From NCBI GenBank assembly GCA_034440615.1, contig JAOTOM010005137.1:164001-228000 (forward strand): a DNA stretch of 64,000 nucleotides, written 5' to 3'. Shown here piece after piece: positions 38,201-47,399 of this stretch. How positions within the stretch are numbered: position 1 is the stretch's first letter; each line of letters begins with the position of its first letter. The notes under the pieces are model-generated. The model made no database searches, was not told the DNA's origin, and was given only the letters and a program-made list of their open reading frames with translations. A program made the position numbers and the translations under genes. The DNA comes from Ashinkailepas kermadecensis (Eukaryota > Arthropoda > Thecostraca > Neolepadidae).

Positions 38201-41200
38201 GAGCGGGTACAATGGAACCTTTTCAGAGGGGCACCTTTTCCCGGCCTGAGGGTTGGTTGGTTATTGGTTTTACGACACGTCGACCGTTGAGTCATATAGC
38301 GTCGCCAATCTCTCACACCGATTGGTCGCGGGCCCGGCCTGAGGGACGCCACCTTCCACGAGGGGGCACATGCCCTCAGTGCCACACCCTTTATCTGTCC
38401 TGGCTGTCATTGCATCGAAATGTGTCCTCGTACACCAGGAGAAGCATGGGAAAGGTAAGCAAAGAAAGCAGTATGTCCATATTTGCTACAATAAAACCAT
38501 CGTCCAATATTTTGTTTGTCCTACTACAAGAGGGCAACTTTTAGCATACTTACAGCATGGCTCTATGGTGATGTAAAATCGGGCCCAGCACATGCGACAT
38601 GAAGCTAGATGTTCATAGGCAGTGACAAGAAGTGAAACCTGCTAATTTGGGCGTAACGTTTTTCCGCAAATATCATTTTTAACAATGGCAAATCTGAAAA
38701 CCAGACATTGAAAAGAAGGGGCTGAATTACTGGATTTTTTTTCGGGGGAATGGGGTTACCCTACTATACTGGTCAAGCTTACCGCGTCCCTGAAAAAAAA
38801 ACGAAAAATACATGTCACCAACAAAGAACCAAGGAGGCTAGCGCTGCTTTCGGGAGCCCAGGTGAGTTCATGATTTTCAAGTGCCTGGCCTTTCCTTATC
38901 TTTCGACTTTGGAATGATATTTGAATTCATGTTTGCATACCTTTTCATAGCATATCTTCTACATCTACAAATGGAATTGACATGCAATGGAGCTGTTTGA
39001 CATGCTTGCCGACTTGATGAATGTCAAGAAAACAACCTTCAACAACAAACAAACAACCTTCGAATTTTGGCAACCGAAAATGAAGTCCGAAGAATCAAGA
39101 ACATGAAATCCAGGGAGTTTCTTATAGGGGGATGGGGTGCAGTAGTGACTCTTTCTGTCCCACTCCATTTCGGTGCCTCGGACCGCCCCTGCATTCACCG
39201 CCAATTGGGCACACATTGAAGTTCCAAGTAGGACATTTGCATACTAGGAGGATCCATCCAGATAAGCCGCATCACTATTTGCCGGTAAGATATATGTAAC
39301 TAAAGACCTTCAGTCTAAATGTTCGCTGGTATGGTTTTATGTCAGGACCAATGCTTAGCAGACCTAGTCGCACGGAGCTTGAACTCACTACCAGGTAAGA
39401 TATTCCAATTCAACAGCATACTATTTGGAGATATAGTTTACCGTGCCGCAAGCACGCTACGTGCTGGCGGGTCAGCAACCTTCAAGTGCTTAAGATTCAC
39501 TGGAAAGTGTATGCTGAGATTCTGATGTTACAGGTATGAAGAAAATGTCCTCTCCATATTCAATCATCCTAAATTTTCCTCTGCACATCCAGAACTAAAA
39601 ATCACAAAACTACTCCTACCTGTGGGGCAATGATTTGAATTAATTCAGCATATAAATGACAATAGATTGAAATACATTGGAATAGGTTTGGCATCCAATA
39701 AGCTTTCCATGAAATAATTAGAAGCAGAAGCATATATACGATTAGCCCTGGTCAACACGCAGTTAATTGGGTGTCATCAGAACTGACTATTGGCAAGATC
39801 AAATCAGCATAAAGCATGCTGATGAAGCATGAAGCATGCATTGATTCAGTACGCGCAAACTGGACGCGTTTTTCGTAGCTTTCTAACTTTGGATGAGCTA
39901 CAATAATTGCATAGCTTGACCATTAGTCCGCTTCACATACACAAGTTAACAACAGCATCCGGATGCTGAACCTAGACTTGAACCAATAACGAACTAATTG
40001 CGGTCACTTTTTCAAAACCTCCGTCCGGCGAGAGTGGCCTGAGGGCGAAGCACCATACGGTTCATCTCCCATTCAACTCCACCGCCACCACACATGCACG
40101 AACAAATCGCTATGTTCGCGAATAAAAACACTGCTCGCCTCAGGCTGTCCATAGAACACTACCCACCTGTAGACTGCAAAGAACCCCTTGTCGTCATTCC
40201 CATGGCCCGAGTAGCAAGATGCCGTGAAGTACTGATAAACATTCAGGCTGCTGTCTTGGTAATCACTGTCAAATCCTGAAATAAAAAGAGTTCAAATTAA
40301 CACCAGCTTCCCATGTTGTACTCTTCAGGCAGATGAACTCTGCTAATTCAAAGAATGAGACATATTATTCTTATGTAGTGTTATATTTATAGTATGGCAG
40401 GGAACATGAACGAGGATGAGACCAAGTCAGCCTGTAAATTTAGCAACTTTTACAATTTGTATATACAATATCAAAGGTAACCAAATGCATTTTCGAGTAT
40501 TTCGAAGCAATCATCCAACCATTAAAAACCATAAATTGAATATATTTTGCACACTTCAGGAGTTTCTTCAGCTCAAGTAGGGACACACTTAACAAACACA
40601 TTACGAAACCAATTCACTGGAATTATTATGTGTGCCACTTTTGTGGCACACACATTATGGTATTTAACAATTAGATGACTACTTCGAAATAATTTTGAAT
40701 ATACGGTTACCTTTTATATCACATAACATTAACATTAATTAACAATTAATTAACAGTAGCATTAAATAACAACAACGCTACTCAAGTTTGCATAACAAAT
40801 CCTTATCTTTTACTGTATTTGTGCCCTGCATACCTTATATCAAGTTGTTCTTTGCATGTCTCCTTGAATTTTTAAACAATGCTAGCAGTATGAAATTCTG
40901 AAAATCCATGCATCAGGTACCAATGGGACTAGCAAAACAATAGTAAAATTAACTAGAGACAGCACAGTGAAAACACTTAAGAAATAGACTAAAAAAAAAC
41001 AATACATACAAACTGCTAGATATAGGTTGAGAAAGCGAAGTAAATTAAAAAGTAAAAACATGCATGCATCCAATGCAGTTAACAATGCACGACACACACC
41101 ACATCATTTCCACAGTAATTGATAAACAAATTGTCAACATCAGACTTCCATTTCAATCGAAGACATGAAACCATAAAAATGGTGATCTAGCCATCAGCAA

Positions 41201-42136
41201 GATTCATGGATTGAAAGCGATTGTACTTGGATCGATGACAAGCAGCTAAAAATTATTCCATACGAAAGGTATTCTTGCTCACTTCCTAGTATGTAAAGCT
41301 GAGTGTCAAATGACGAATTTCAAGAAATCGCATTGGGGCTTCATTCTGTCTACAGTGTAACTGCAAAAAGAAATTAAATGGCTTCAAGGCTATGTTCACT
41401 GGCCTAAAAATAGACCTCACCTCCACGGAGAATCTGCTCCCGATGTTTGTCATACCAGGCACGCTCCTGACCGTCACCTAGCACCTCATAGGCCTGCTGG
41501 ATCAATCGAAACTTCGTGGTGGCTTCCTCTTGCCTGTCTGGGTTTTTGTCTGGTGAAATACAAAGTATGGTGGATTAGGATTGTGTGCAAAATTAATATG
41601 CATAAAAATGAAATGATACCATCCGGCAAAATGCTGATAACTGAAAGAGGAGAATGGGGAGTATGACCGCATTTGTGCAATGTTTTAATACGAATGTTTG
41701 CATGCACATTCCCACCATGGATTTGTCATACAGCGAAATGGCAAGAGGACTAATAAAATACAAGCAATAAACAACAAAGGTGGATTATGTGCACATGGAT
41801 AGATGCGTTGCGAGGCTTTCATCATTTACTTACATAATTTCCCAGCAAAATACACCAGGTTCGACAAGTAGGAACAATAATTATCATGCCATATATCATC
41901 TGCTTATGGTTAGTATCAATGGAAGTCACAAGCAAACACCACCACCATAGCCAAATTCAACATACGCTTCTACAGAATCCATCAGTTGATATAACCTAGG
42001 TACTCATCACAAGGACAGGACAAAATATCGGTAGTTTACCTGGGTGCCATTTTAGTGCCAGCTTCCTGTAGGCTTTCTTCAAGTCATCATCAGTAGCATC
42101 CCATGGGACACCAAGTATTTCATAGTGGCACTTCAT
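11912..42136 (-). CDS. DNAJC21: DNAJC21 orthologue, whole gene (10 coding exons)
   Basis: J-domain cochaperone of the DNAJC21/Jjj1 family. Family members work with cytosolic HSP70 to recycle late 60S pre-ribosome export factors. Coding exons (minus strand): 42136-42040, 41549-41421, 40275-40167, 33471-33366, 28120-27953, 27513-27313, 26867-26737, 26503-26367, 13010-12598, 12097-11912. Every junction is GT..AG and in phase; the total is 1677 nt, 558 codons plus stop, against roughly 530-576 residues in vertebrates. Seen in order: N-terminal J domain starting [10 protein letters not shown] with HPD; the [11 protein letters not shown] block; [10 protein letters not shown]; a basic helix with [14 protein letters not shown]; a first C2H2 finger (CPAC...H-x5-H); a lysine/alanine/glutamate-rich low-complexity exon; a second C2H2 finger (CQAC...H-x5-H); and the C-terminal KKSKKKR. 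Family assignment is from remembered conserved motifs, not a database search. The intervening 28 kb is intronic and repeat-rich. Confidence 0.95.
12598..13010 (-). CDS. DNAJC21: DNAJC21 coding exon 9 (low-complexity linker)
   Basis: About 138 codons of low-complexity sequence: an alanine/proline stretch, a run of lysines (AKKKKKKR), an alanine/glycine/glutamate-rich acidic segment, and [20 protein letters not shown] at the end. The family has a lysine-rich, poorly conserved linker here, but the sequence itself is not conserved. Assignment rests on phase (1 in, 0 out), the GT donor GTAAGG, the acceptor GGTCACAG and its position between the two fingers. The opposite strand is also open for 234 codons, a by-product of the GC-rich composition. 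Confidence 0.85.
14282..17990 (-). mobile_element. I-type LINE copy A, truncated at both ends
   Basis: Order on the minus strand: gag remnant (17815-16905, with [17 protein letters not shown] shared with copy B); AP-endonuclease (16840-16257: [22 protein letters not shown]); reverse transcriptase (15725-14816: [30 protein letters not shown]); thumb (14623-14282: [26 protein letters not shown]). At least two frameshifts break it (near 16460 and 15300). The RNase H domain of the family is missing at the 3' end and the first part of gag at the 5' end. Dead copy. Confidence 0.88.
18835..18886 (-). mobile_element. SINE 3' fragment inside LINE B RNase H
   Basis: A 52-bp insert starting GTTGGTTATTTGGGTTTTAG and ending CATTTAGCGCC, resembling the 3' part of the SINE family (GGTTATTGGTTTTACGACAC ... 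AGCGTCGCC). It is flanked by the 14-bp duplication CGACTGACGTAATC at 18821-18834 and 18887-18900. Probably a different subfamily, truncated at its 5' end on insertion. Confidence 0.8.
23336..23785 (-). repeat. LINE 5' UTR repeat, copy in B
   Basis: About 450 bp shared with 24842-25290, including GGGATATCAGGACCAAAGAG, GCGTGTTG and GACTACCCCGATAAAACTGA. Similarity is high over the whole length by eye, in contrast to the gag downstream. Likely holds the internal promoter of the element. Confidence 0.8.
23790..25300 (-). mobile_element. I-type LINE copy C, 5' end only
   Basis: GC-rich 5' UTR (25290-24842), then gag ORF1 (about 24790-24347: [27 protein letters not shown]) and its zinc-knuckle end (24150-23840). 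It stops where the 5' UTR of copy B begins. The gag is clearly related to that of B but well diverged. Confidence 0.82.
24842..25290 (-). repeat. LINE 5' UTR repeat, copy in C
   Basis: Counterpart of 23336-23785, in the same orientation. Confidence 0.8.
26367..26503 (-). CDS. DNAJC21: DNAJC21 coding exon 8 (second half of zinc finger 1)
   Basis: Encodes [20 protein letters not shown] and an acidic tail. It supplies the two histidines (H-x5-H) that complete the finger begun in exon 7; an intron therefore splits the finger. Acceptor is CCTTTCAG and donor GTGATT. Phase 2 in, phase 1 out. The next intron is about 13.4 kb. Confidence 0.93.
26737..26867 (-). CDS. DNAJC21: DNAJC21 coding exon 7 (first half of zinc finger 1)
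   Basis: Encodes [14 protein letters not shown], an acidic stretch ([10 protein letters not shown]), and [14 protein letters not shown]. The cysteine pair of the first C2H2 finger is here. Acceptor is TTGTTCAG and donor GTAAGT. Phase 0 in, phase 2 out. Confidence 0.93.
27313..27513 (-). CDS. DNAJC21: DNAJC21 coding exon 6
   Basis: Encodes [15 protein letters not shown], then an arginine/glutamate-rich helical stretch ending EAKLK; 67 codons, phase 0 at both ends. It continues directly from KARKERNEE of the previous exon, as in the family (ERNE-VRxLVAFxRxRDxRV). The acceptor is CCGTAAG, less typical than the others but behind a CT-rich run. The donor is GTAGAT. The read-through frame ends after VDDD, so the donor is required. 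Confidence 0.9.
27671..27716. repeat. (AT)23 microsatellite in DNAJC21 intron 5
   Basis: Uninterrupted AT dinucleotides in the 439-bp intron between exons 5 and 6. Confidence 0.95.
27953..28120 (-). CDS. DNAJC21: DNAJC21 coding exon 5
   Basis: Encodes [16 protein letters not shown]...[15 protein letters not shown] and then [16 protein letters not shown]. This is the most recognisable non-J region of DNAJC21, a basic predicted helix. Acceptor is TGGCAG and donor GTGAAT. Exactly 56 codons, phase 0 at both ends. Codon choice is GC-rich, unlike the AT-rich flanking introns. Confidence 0.94.
28660..29230. repeat. Unclassified dispersed repeat rich in GGTCA half-sites
   Basis: The stretch TTTGACCTTATTTGACCTTG then AAGATATGATGACC, and TTCACTACCATACCCATCCA further on, has a relative at 46430-46560 (GACCTCATTTGACCCTGAAG and TTCACTACAGCCATAATTCC) in the same order. 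No coding capacity seen. Confidence 0.5.
29460..30880. repeat. 21-bp minisatellite decaying into a loose array
   Basis: Tight core at 29460-29780 with unit GGAGGCCCCCAGGATTGCAA + A, then increasingly diverged units with alternating GAGGCCCC and purine-rich blocks to about 30880. The last units (GTCCCAAAAAGAGCCGGTCG) look like the arrays at 7820 and 49560. Long frames on both strands (for example 29879-29367 and 30139-29528) merely translate the repeat. 30880-32185 shows only G-tract fragments (31130-31270). Confidence 0.88.
32189..32241. repeat. (TA)n microsatellite
   Basis: About 26 TA units, following GACGCCACTGGCTGGTGGG, in DNAJC21 intron 4. Confidence 0.93.
33014..33176 (-). mobile_element. 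tRNA-derived SINE, copy 3, with complex 3' junction
   Basis: Same family as the copy at 748, reversed. Its left flank ends CTTCTTTCAGGG. The same 12 bases recur not at its right edge but at 33228-33239, beyond a 52-bp interval that carries an inverted copy of the following genomic sequence. The head end is extended by a C run. Confidence 0.88.
33188..33277. repeat. Perfect 41-bp inverted repeat with 8-base loop
   Basis: Left arm 33188-33228 (starts AGTTCCGCATTTATTTCATA), loop TTCTTTCA, right arm 33237-33277. All 41 positions pair. It lies in DNAJC21 intron 4, about 90 bases beyond the exon 4 donor, and would form a strong hairpin in the pre-mRNA. Confidence 0.97.
33366..33471 (-). CDS. DNAJC21: DNAJC21 coding exon 4
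   Basis: Encodes [14 protein letters not shown], then an acidic stretch and [13 protein letters not shown]. It corresponds to the family segment with a (N/E)VFxxLAxEE motif and a PxFGxSxS-like motif. Acceptor is GTTCCAG and donor GTATGT. Phase 2 in, phase 0 out. A perfect hairpin-forming repeat and a SINE lie within 100-350 bases beyond the donor. Confidence 0.9.
34918..35079 (-). mobile_element. tRNA-derived SINE, copy 4, full length with TSD
   Basis: Same family; duplication TGGTGACTTTT at 34907-34917 and 35080-35090. In DNAJC21 intron 3. The flanks 33480-34900 and 35090-36300 hold only a G-tract fragment (35650-35740). Confidence 0.92.
36305..37680. repeat. Satellite-like tandem array, unit about 275-300 bp, 5 copies
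   Basis: Each unit has, in order, a T-rich TTTTCGTTT segment, ATC(A)AGCAATAGCC-like, CTCGAGTAACATTTCAAACC, GGGACATATCAAGGTCAAA, GTCGCTATGGCTTCAATTTG and GTGGGTGTCATTCGACGTGG. The AGCAATAGCC-like anchor sits near 36400, 36700, 36978, 37252 and 37526. Copies are diverged and partly deleted. Lies in DNAJC21 intron 3. No coding potential claimed. Confidence 0.85.
38253..38332 (-). mobile_element. tRNA-derived SINE, copy 5, 5'-truncated, with TSD
   Basis: Only the 3' 80 bp of the SINE are present; the tRNA head is absent. The duplication CCCGGCCTGAGGG flanks it at 38240-38252 and 38333-38345. It is a clear case of 5' truncation during insertion. The target is a G-tract repeat (37985-38240). From 38346 to 40166 nothing else is recognised. 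Confidence 0.92.
40167..40275 (-). CDS. DNAJC21: DNAJC21 coding exon 3
   Basis: Encodes [18 protein letters not shown] followed by [19 protein letters not shown], the block following the J domain that is strongly conserved in DNAJC21. Acceptor is TATTTCAG and donor GTGGGT. Phase 1 in, phase 2 out. The same frame stays open beyond the donor, but the homology stops there. Confidence 0.92.
41421..41549 (-). CDS. DNAJC21: DNAJC21 coding exon 2 (rest of J domain)
   Basis: Starts in phase 1. The aspartate codon of the catalytic HPD tripeptide is split by the intron (G|AC). Encodes [18 protein letters not shown] and then [16 protein letters not shown], that is J-domain helices III-IV. Acceptor is TTTCACCAG and donor GTGAGG. 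It ends in phase 1. Confidence 0.93.
42040..42136 (-). CDS. DNAJC21: DNAJC21 coding exon 1 (J domain start)
   Basis: Encodes [10 protein letters not shown]... to ...LALKWHP plus the first base of the next codon. This covers helices I-II of the J domain. The start ATG (42134-42136) is the first codon of the conserved family N-terminus. A good acceptor (TTACAG, preceded by a pyrimidine-rich tract) ends 8 bases upstream of the ATG, at 42145. This exon therefore probably continues a non-coding 5' exon further up. The donor is GTAAAC. A tryptophan follows GVP where I expect a basic residue in the family. Confidence 0.93.
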
Positions 42137-43345
42137 GCCAGCACCTGTAACATATAGAACAAAGATTGGAATGAAAATATGCATACCAATGTCAACAGAA
42201 GATGCAAGATATATGAGCTGAACATATCAGCACCCAATATTTATTAACATGTAGTGTGATATCTAAATTTATTGTCTGCTGAATTTGGATACTGTTTAAC
42301 ACATTCACATCAGGTATGTTCATTTTGCCAAAAATGTGAAACGTTATAGCCTCAAGAGTTTTGTCAGATTAATTGATCCATTTGGAGTCTATTATAGATC
42401 CACCAACATCTTTATATTATTGTTGTGAGGGCATTTTTGGCACAAGCCTAAGAATTCAATTTATATATTTTGTGCTATTTTGGGATCTTGAGTGCAAATG
42501 AATACAACTGTATCAATATATGGTTACTATGAATTGTCTCAAGAAGAAATCTCACATCAAAACTCAAAAGTTAAAACATTAAAGCACAAGTTGCAATCAA
42601 AACTAAAAATGGTACGATCCATAGCTTGAAAGTGAGTGTTGTAATACCTGCCTATCCAAAGTTAGTTATCCTCTCTAACTACTAAGTCCACCAAGAATGG
42701 AGACAAGACCAATGTCTACACATAGTGGTGATGTACTAGGAAATACAACTTGCATCCCAAATGTTAAAGTGCAGTCATCAAGACGACAGGGCTTATGTTC
42801 ATCAACTGACAATTTCTTGATTGGTACACCTTCTCCAACTATTAGATGAAGCAATCTCCCAACAGCAAGGCATGCATTACAATGCTTGTTGTTTCATGAA
42901 CACTGAAATATCAAGCAAGAAAGAAGCAACAGAAGCGACTGCACATAGCGTTTTGTGCTTCTGGGACATGGCCCGTATCAAGACTGTGACACAATGATAC
43001 TGCTAAAAATAAGTTTGTCATGTTGGGATGGATGGCAGATGAATGAATGGAAAACTGTAATGTTGAAGTTAACTTGGCTCTCCATCTTGATTGACACATG
43101 AAGACTATACACAGATCATACATTTATGTTCATAAGTTGTCTTACCATGCCTACAATAATAAATTACATTAATAAAATACAATTAATAAAATTAATTAAT
43201 AATACAAAATTAATTAATAAAATTAATAACATTAATAAATAAAAGTACATTAATGCCCATATGCTGAGAAAGGCAAACATAAGTAGTTTTTAAATGAATA
43301 TAACTGAAAATATGGATTGTACCTCACTTAATTTAACATAACTTA

Positions 43346-43415
43346 ACTGTAGTTCTTATGAATCGTCTTACCCAGAAAAGTAACTCGCAATGAGACAATT
43401 CATAAGAACTACAGT
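43346..43415. repeat. 18-bp perfect inverted repeat
   Basis: ACTGTAGTTCTTATGAAT at 43346-43363 and its complement at 43398-43415, loop 34 bases. 42150-45420 otherwise holds no recognised gene; an AATTAATAA-rich stretch lies at 43160-43250. Confidence 0.8.
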
Positions 43416-45429
43416 TTGACATTTGCAATGTCAAACAACTACAGCTTGACATTACAGTTATCTTTATTAGTTCTTCAGATACCAAAATATCCTGAACTAT
43501 CAAATTGAAACGCTTAGGCTTTGTGGCAATCCATAAAAAAATGCAAAATGTTTGGTGATAGACTCCAAATAGCTCAAATAATGGGACAAACCTGTTGAAG
43601 CTATAACTTTTCACACTTTTCGGAAAATGAGCATACCTAATCCACATGCAACCATGTCTACATAATGCTGATAGGAATTCTGATGATGCAGCTAAGGGAT
43701 GCCATGAAGAAGCTCCTCTATTTGACTATATGTCTACCACGGCAAGCTATTATGCATCACACACAGTTGCAAGACATGCTACAGGGTGGGAGGGGTACAC
43801 CTCTCTGAAATATGCTGACACTTAGCATGACATCCATCAGCATTGCATCACACCAAAAGCCCAAACACCAACAGCCTTGTCTACCCATATTTTGCCCTGG
43901 CACAGCACTACATGCAGTGAAAACTGCAATTCAATGTGCATATTGTACAAAAAGGACAGCCCAAAAACCCTACCACTATATTTTGACATAATATATTCCC
44001 TACATGAAGTTAAGTTTGTCAGTAGATTCAACATGCCCTTCAGCACATCAGATAAGATGTAATTCACTTCCATATAGACTACAGGTGCATTGGTAAGCTT
44101 TAGTGGAAACCCCCACGGACGCAGCACTGCAGACGTCGGATGGAACCCTGGCAACCTATTGCTGGGGCCAGTCTCCCAGCTCACAGGAAGCAGCATGCCT
44201 TCATGGAGGAGGTGAGGTGATCCACTTGTACCAAGTGACTACTTCTGAAATTGACTGATATGTGTTGTCACATCTAGCACCACTTGTCAATTGGTCTGTG
44301 ACCTCTAATCCATCCTTCTCTGACCATTTTATAATTAATGTTTCCTACTAGAACAACTCTACACTATCCCAAACTATTTTTAGAGAGACATGGAAACTTG
44401 AAAATGCTAACTGGAATGAATACCGAGTATATTATCCTTGTTCTTGGCAAATACTCACAACCAAATATGGAAGATCCTGTTGCAGCAATACATGATATGG
44501 AGGTGCCCACTATGTGTCACTCCTCTACCGCAAGGCGTCAGAATAACTGAACTTGATTACGTGAAAACTGTTGTGAGAACCCAAAGACCATGTGGAGGTG
44601 GGTTTTGCAAGACGTCCAAATGTGCATTTGTAAGCACCACAGCATGGATGACATATACATGGATATGAAACACCCTGTTAGTACCTTTGATCTAAGCAAC
44701 CACTGCAGCCACCTAGTGGCAGAAGTGCAAAACATCAACAGATAGGAGATGGCCAGGGGCTGCTACATCCTGAATGCAAATATAGAGCCAAAACCAAATT
44801 ATGGACAGTTGGCAGAATTCATTGACACTGAGATACAAGTAATTAGAGCTAATTACTTGAGACACTTGAGAAGAAAAGGTGCACAATTGAGAGAAAAATG
44901 TCCATCAAGACAAGTGCCCCATGACAATTTCTGGATCCCCTCTTGATATGACAAATCAATTCACTAAAAAGCAGCAATTCACATGCTTCGCTAAGTGCAA
45001 CTGAGTAGGGTCAGCCAAAAAATAATGGTGGTGGGGGAGCTGTGTGCTACCCCTTGGATTTTTGTGACAGTCAGGAAGCTATTGCACTGCTCATTATGGC
45101 TGGATATCCTGAATGGGTTAGAAGAGTCCAGACCCCCTGGCTTGGTGAGATATCTCCAGTCTTGCTATGCATATGTACCATGCTGAAATCTGGCATGTCA
45201 ATTATCTTATCAAGTTGTCAAGTGTCCATGAAATATTGCCCTGGGTTAATTACAAGGTTTTTTTTGTTGAATTTTTATTTTTTTAAAAAAACAGTTCAGG
45301 TTAGGTTAAGTTATGTTATGTTATGGTTTTTTACATTGAAAACTTTTGAGAATAAAAAATGGTCTGCAAATTCTCCCTTTCATGAAAGTAGTTTCTTGCA
45401 TGGAATGTTATGCTAGGTTAGGTGGTAAA

Positions 45430-46060
45430 TATGTCGATCTAGGTATAATTTGATTTTGTGTATTTTTTTTTAATACAGGGTATTTTAACATAAAAATGAC
45501 TATGCAACCACTCGGTTGGTTATTGGTTTTACGACACATCTACCATTGAGTCATATAGCGTCACCAATCTCTCACACCGATTGGTCGCGGGCGAAGAGTA
45601 GCGACAGGTGAGACTTGAACCCACAACATTTTGATTGTGAGACGAGCATCTTACCCCTAGACCACTTGTCCCTATATGCAACCACTCATTTTCTCAGCAA
45701 ATTATTACTTTTCAGTTGGTAAACAAATACACTATCATAATCTTCACTCTGCAAATATAGCACATTACATATAATTGTCCATACCTGGTGTGTCACAGAC
45801 GTGATAAAGAAGAAGTTCAACACTTCATGCACTCAATTGAATATTATTTGACATCAAAAACCTTGTTTCTGCATTAATTCAACATTTATTTCCAAGAATG
45901 AATACTTGCAACCTGATGCATCCGCAGCCAAGACTGGAAGTTCCTTGCAATGCTGTATTATTTTATTTTTCATATATTTGATGACATGGCCAAAAAATTT
46001 GTTTTGGACGATTCTGGTTATCCAGCTAGGTTAGGTTAGGTTAGATTATATTATGATATA
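45430..46060. repeat. Left arm of a dispersed/inverted repeat pair
   Basis: Matches 47400-47870 in opposite orientation: for example CAGTTGGTAAACAAATACAC, then ACTATCATAATCTTCA, here, and its complement at 47715-47740. The other shared marker is TTTTGGACGATTCTGGTTAT, ending in TAGGTTAGGTTAGGTTAGAT. Interrupted by a SINE at 45514-45674. Family unknown to me; could be a non-autonomous DNA transposon. Confidence 0.8.
45514..45674 (-). mobile_element. tRNA-derived SINE, copy 6, with TSD
   Basis: Same family, with a few extra substitutions (CATCTACCATTGAGTCATAT). The duplication TATGCAACCACTC lies at 45501-45513 and 45675-45687. The empty version of this site is present in the sister repeat near 47765. 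Confidence 0.92.
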
Positions 46061-47187
46061 ATATATTGTGTATTATGCTACATTATCTGCCATTCTTACA
46101 CTGCATATTATTACTGCATATACTGGCGAACACTGTTGTGTTCTGCTTATGGTCAAGAGTTCAAAAACTACCTATGAATATATAAATAATAGAAGAAAAA
46201 AACCTAACCTAGACTAAGATAACAGCATAATATATAAAATATATTATATCATAATATAATCTATGCTGGCCGTAACTATCGCACGATGGGTCCGTACTAC
46301 TGACCGTAACTACAGCATGCACTGTCTGCACCAGCATACATAGCAAGCGTAAGTATGAACGGTCTATCTACTGTTTGGTAGTGAAACACGCATATTTTCT
46401 GTATGTATGGGCAGTGCCAGCTGGGGTGGAGGCCGATTGTGACCTCATTTGACCCTGAAGACATTGACCTGGGGTCATGAAATGTATACCACAGCAAGTT
46501 CACTACAGCCATAATTCCTCCAAATTGTGTGCTTCTAGTTTCAGATCTGAGGTGGGCGACCCCCCTGTGAACGTTATGTGAGAGGCATGTATGTTGACTG
46601 GGGATCTTCTGCACTTCCTATGGTAGCATTGCTTGCACTCAAAATGTAACGGAATGTGGTGTGTATGGAACCGGGCTGTTGAAATAAACAACTTCAACTG
46701 GATATGGATGCAATGTTTCATGGGGTCACAAACCCTCGCTGTGAGATAGGCATATGCCCACTTTGGTTCAAAGATACCAAAGGTTGAATGCCCGCAGAAA
46801 GTGAGAGGTCTTACCGTGGGGCAGCATGGAGCTGCCATGGAACCATCTCAGTTGCTCCAGTTCATCAGAATCCCTTTCAATTCTTTCTGGGATGGGCGGA
46901 TACAAGGGGCGCTGGGGGCCTGTGTCCCCAGCGTCCTGTAAGGTTTTCGGCCAGAGTTGCGCATTGAAAGAAGTCTGACCTTCAGTATGCCCAAATGCCC
47001 CTCAAATTTTCATCCAGAAGCACCCTTCAAGAGACAAAGTTCCATGATGACAATTCCAAATGGAACAATTGGACATTCATTGCATGAGTAGGCTTAATTG
47101 AGTATTTCCCCTCTTCTTTTCATGGACAAATATTACATCAAGTAACTCATAGATATTGTAAGGTAATCTAAAGTGTAACATTAACCA

Positions 47188-47305
47188 ACCGCCATGACCG
47201 CTAACGACTGTGTGATCGGTTAAAAGGGCATCGGCGCCGAGATTTGAACCCACCACCATCCATACCGAAAGCGGACGCCCTAACCAACTGGCCAATCGTC
47301 AACAT
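47188..47305 (-). mobile_element. Second tRNA-derived SINE family
   Basis: On the minus strand: an A box TGGCCAGTTGG and a B box GGTTCAAATCT with tRNA-like spacing, then a short body and a TTAACCGATCACACAGTCGT tail ending GGTTGGTTAA. The 5' end does not pair as an acceptor stem, so it is not a tRNA gene. Its tail GGTTGGTTA resembles the other SINE tail. A clear duplication was not found. Confidence 0.65.
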
Positions 47306-47399
47306 GGCGCTGTTCGAATACACGATGTAGAGCATGCCGACTGAGATGTTTATTTCCTCGACGATCTCCGATGAAGTTTTGCATGTTCTTTACACACCA

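Noticed and set aside
44338..45416. Several 60-120-codon plus-strand frames
   Set aside because: Short, mutually overlapping, no motifs or splice-supported joins; consistent with chance in AT-rich intergenic DNA.
46023..46043. True telomere or telomere-fusion site
   Set aside because: Only three to four units, inside a repeated element, with ordinary genomic sequence on both sides.
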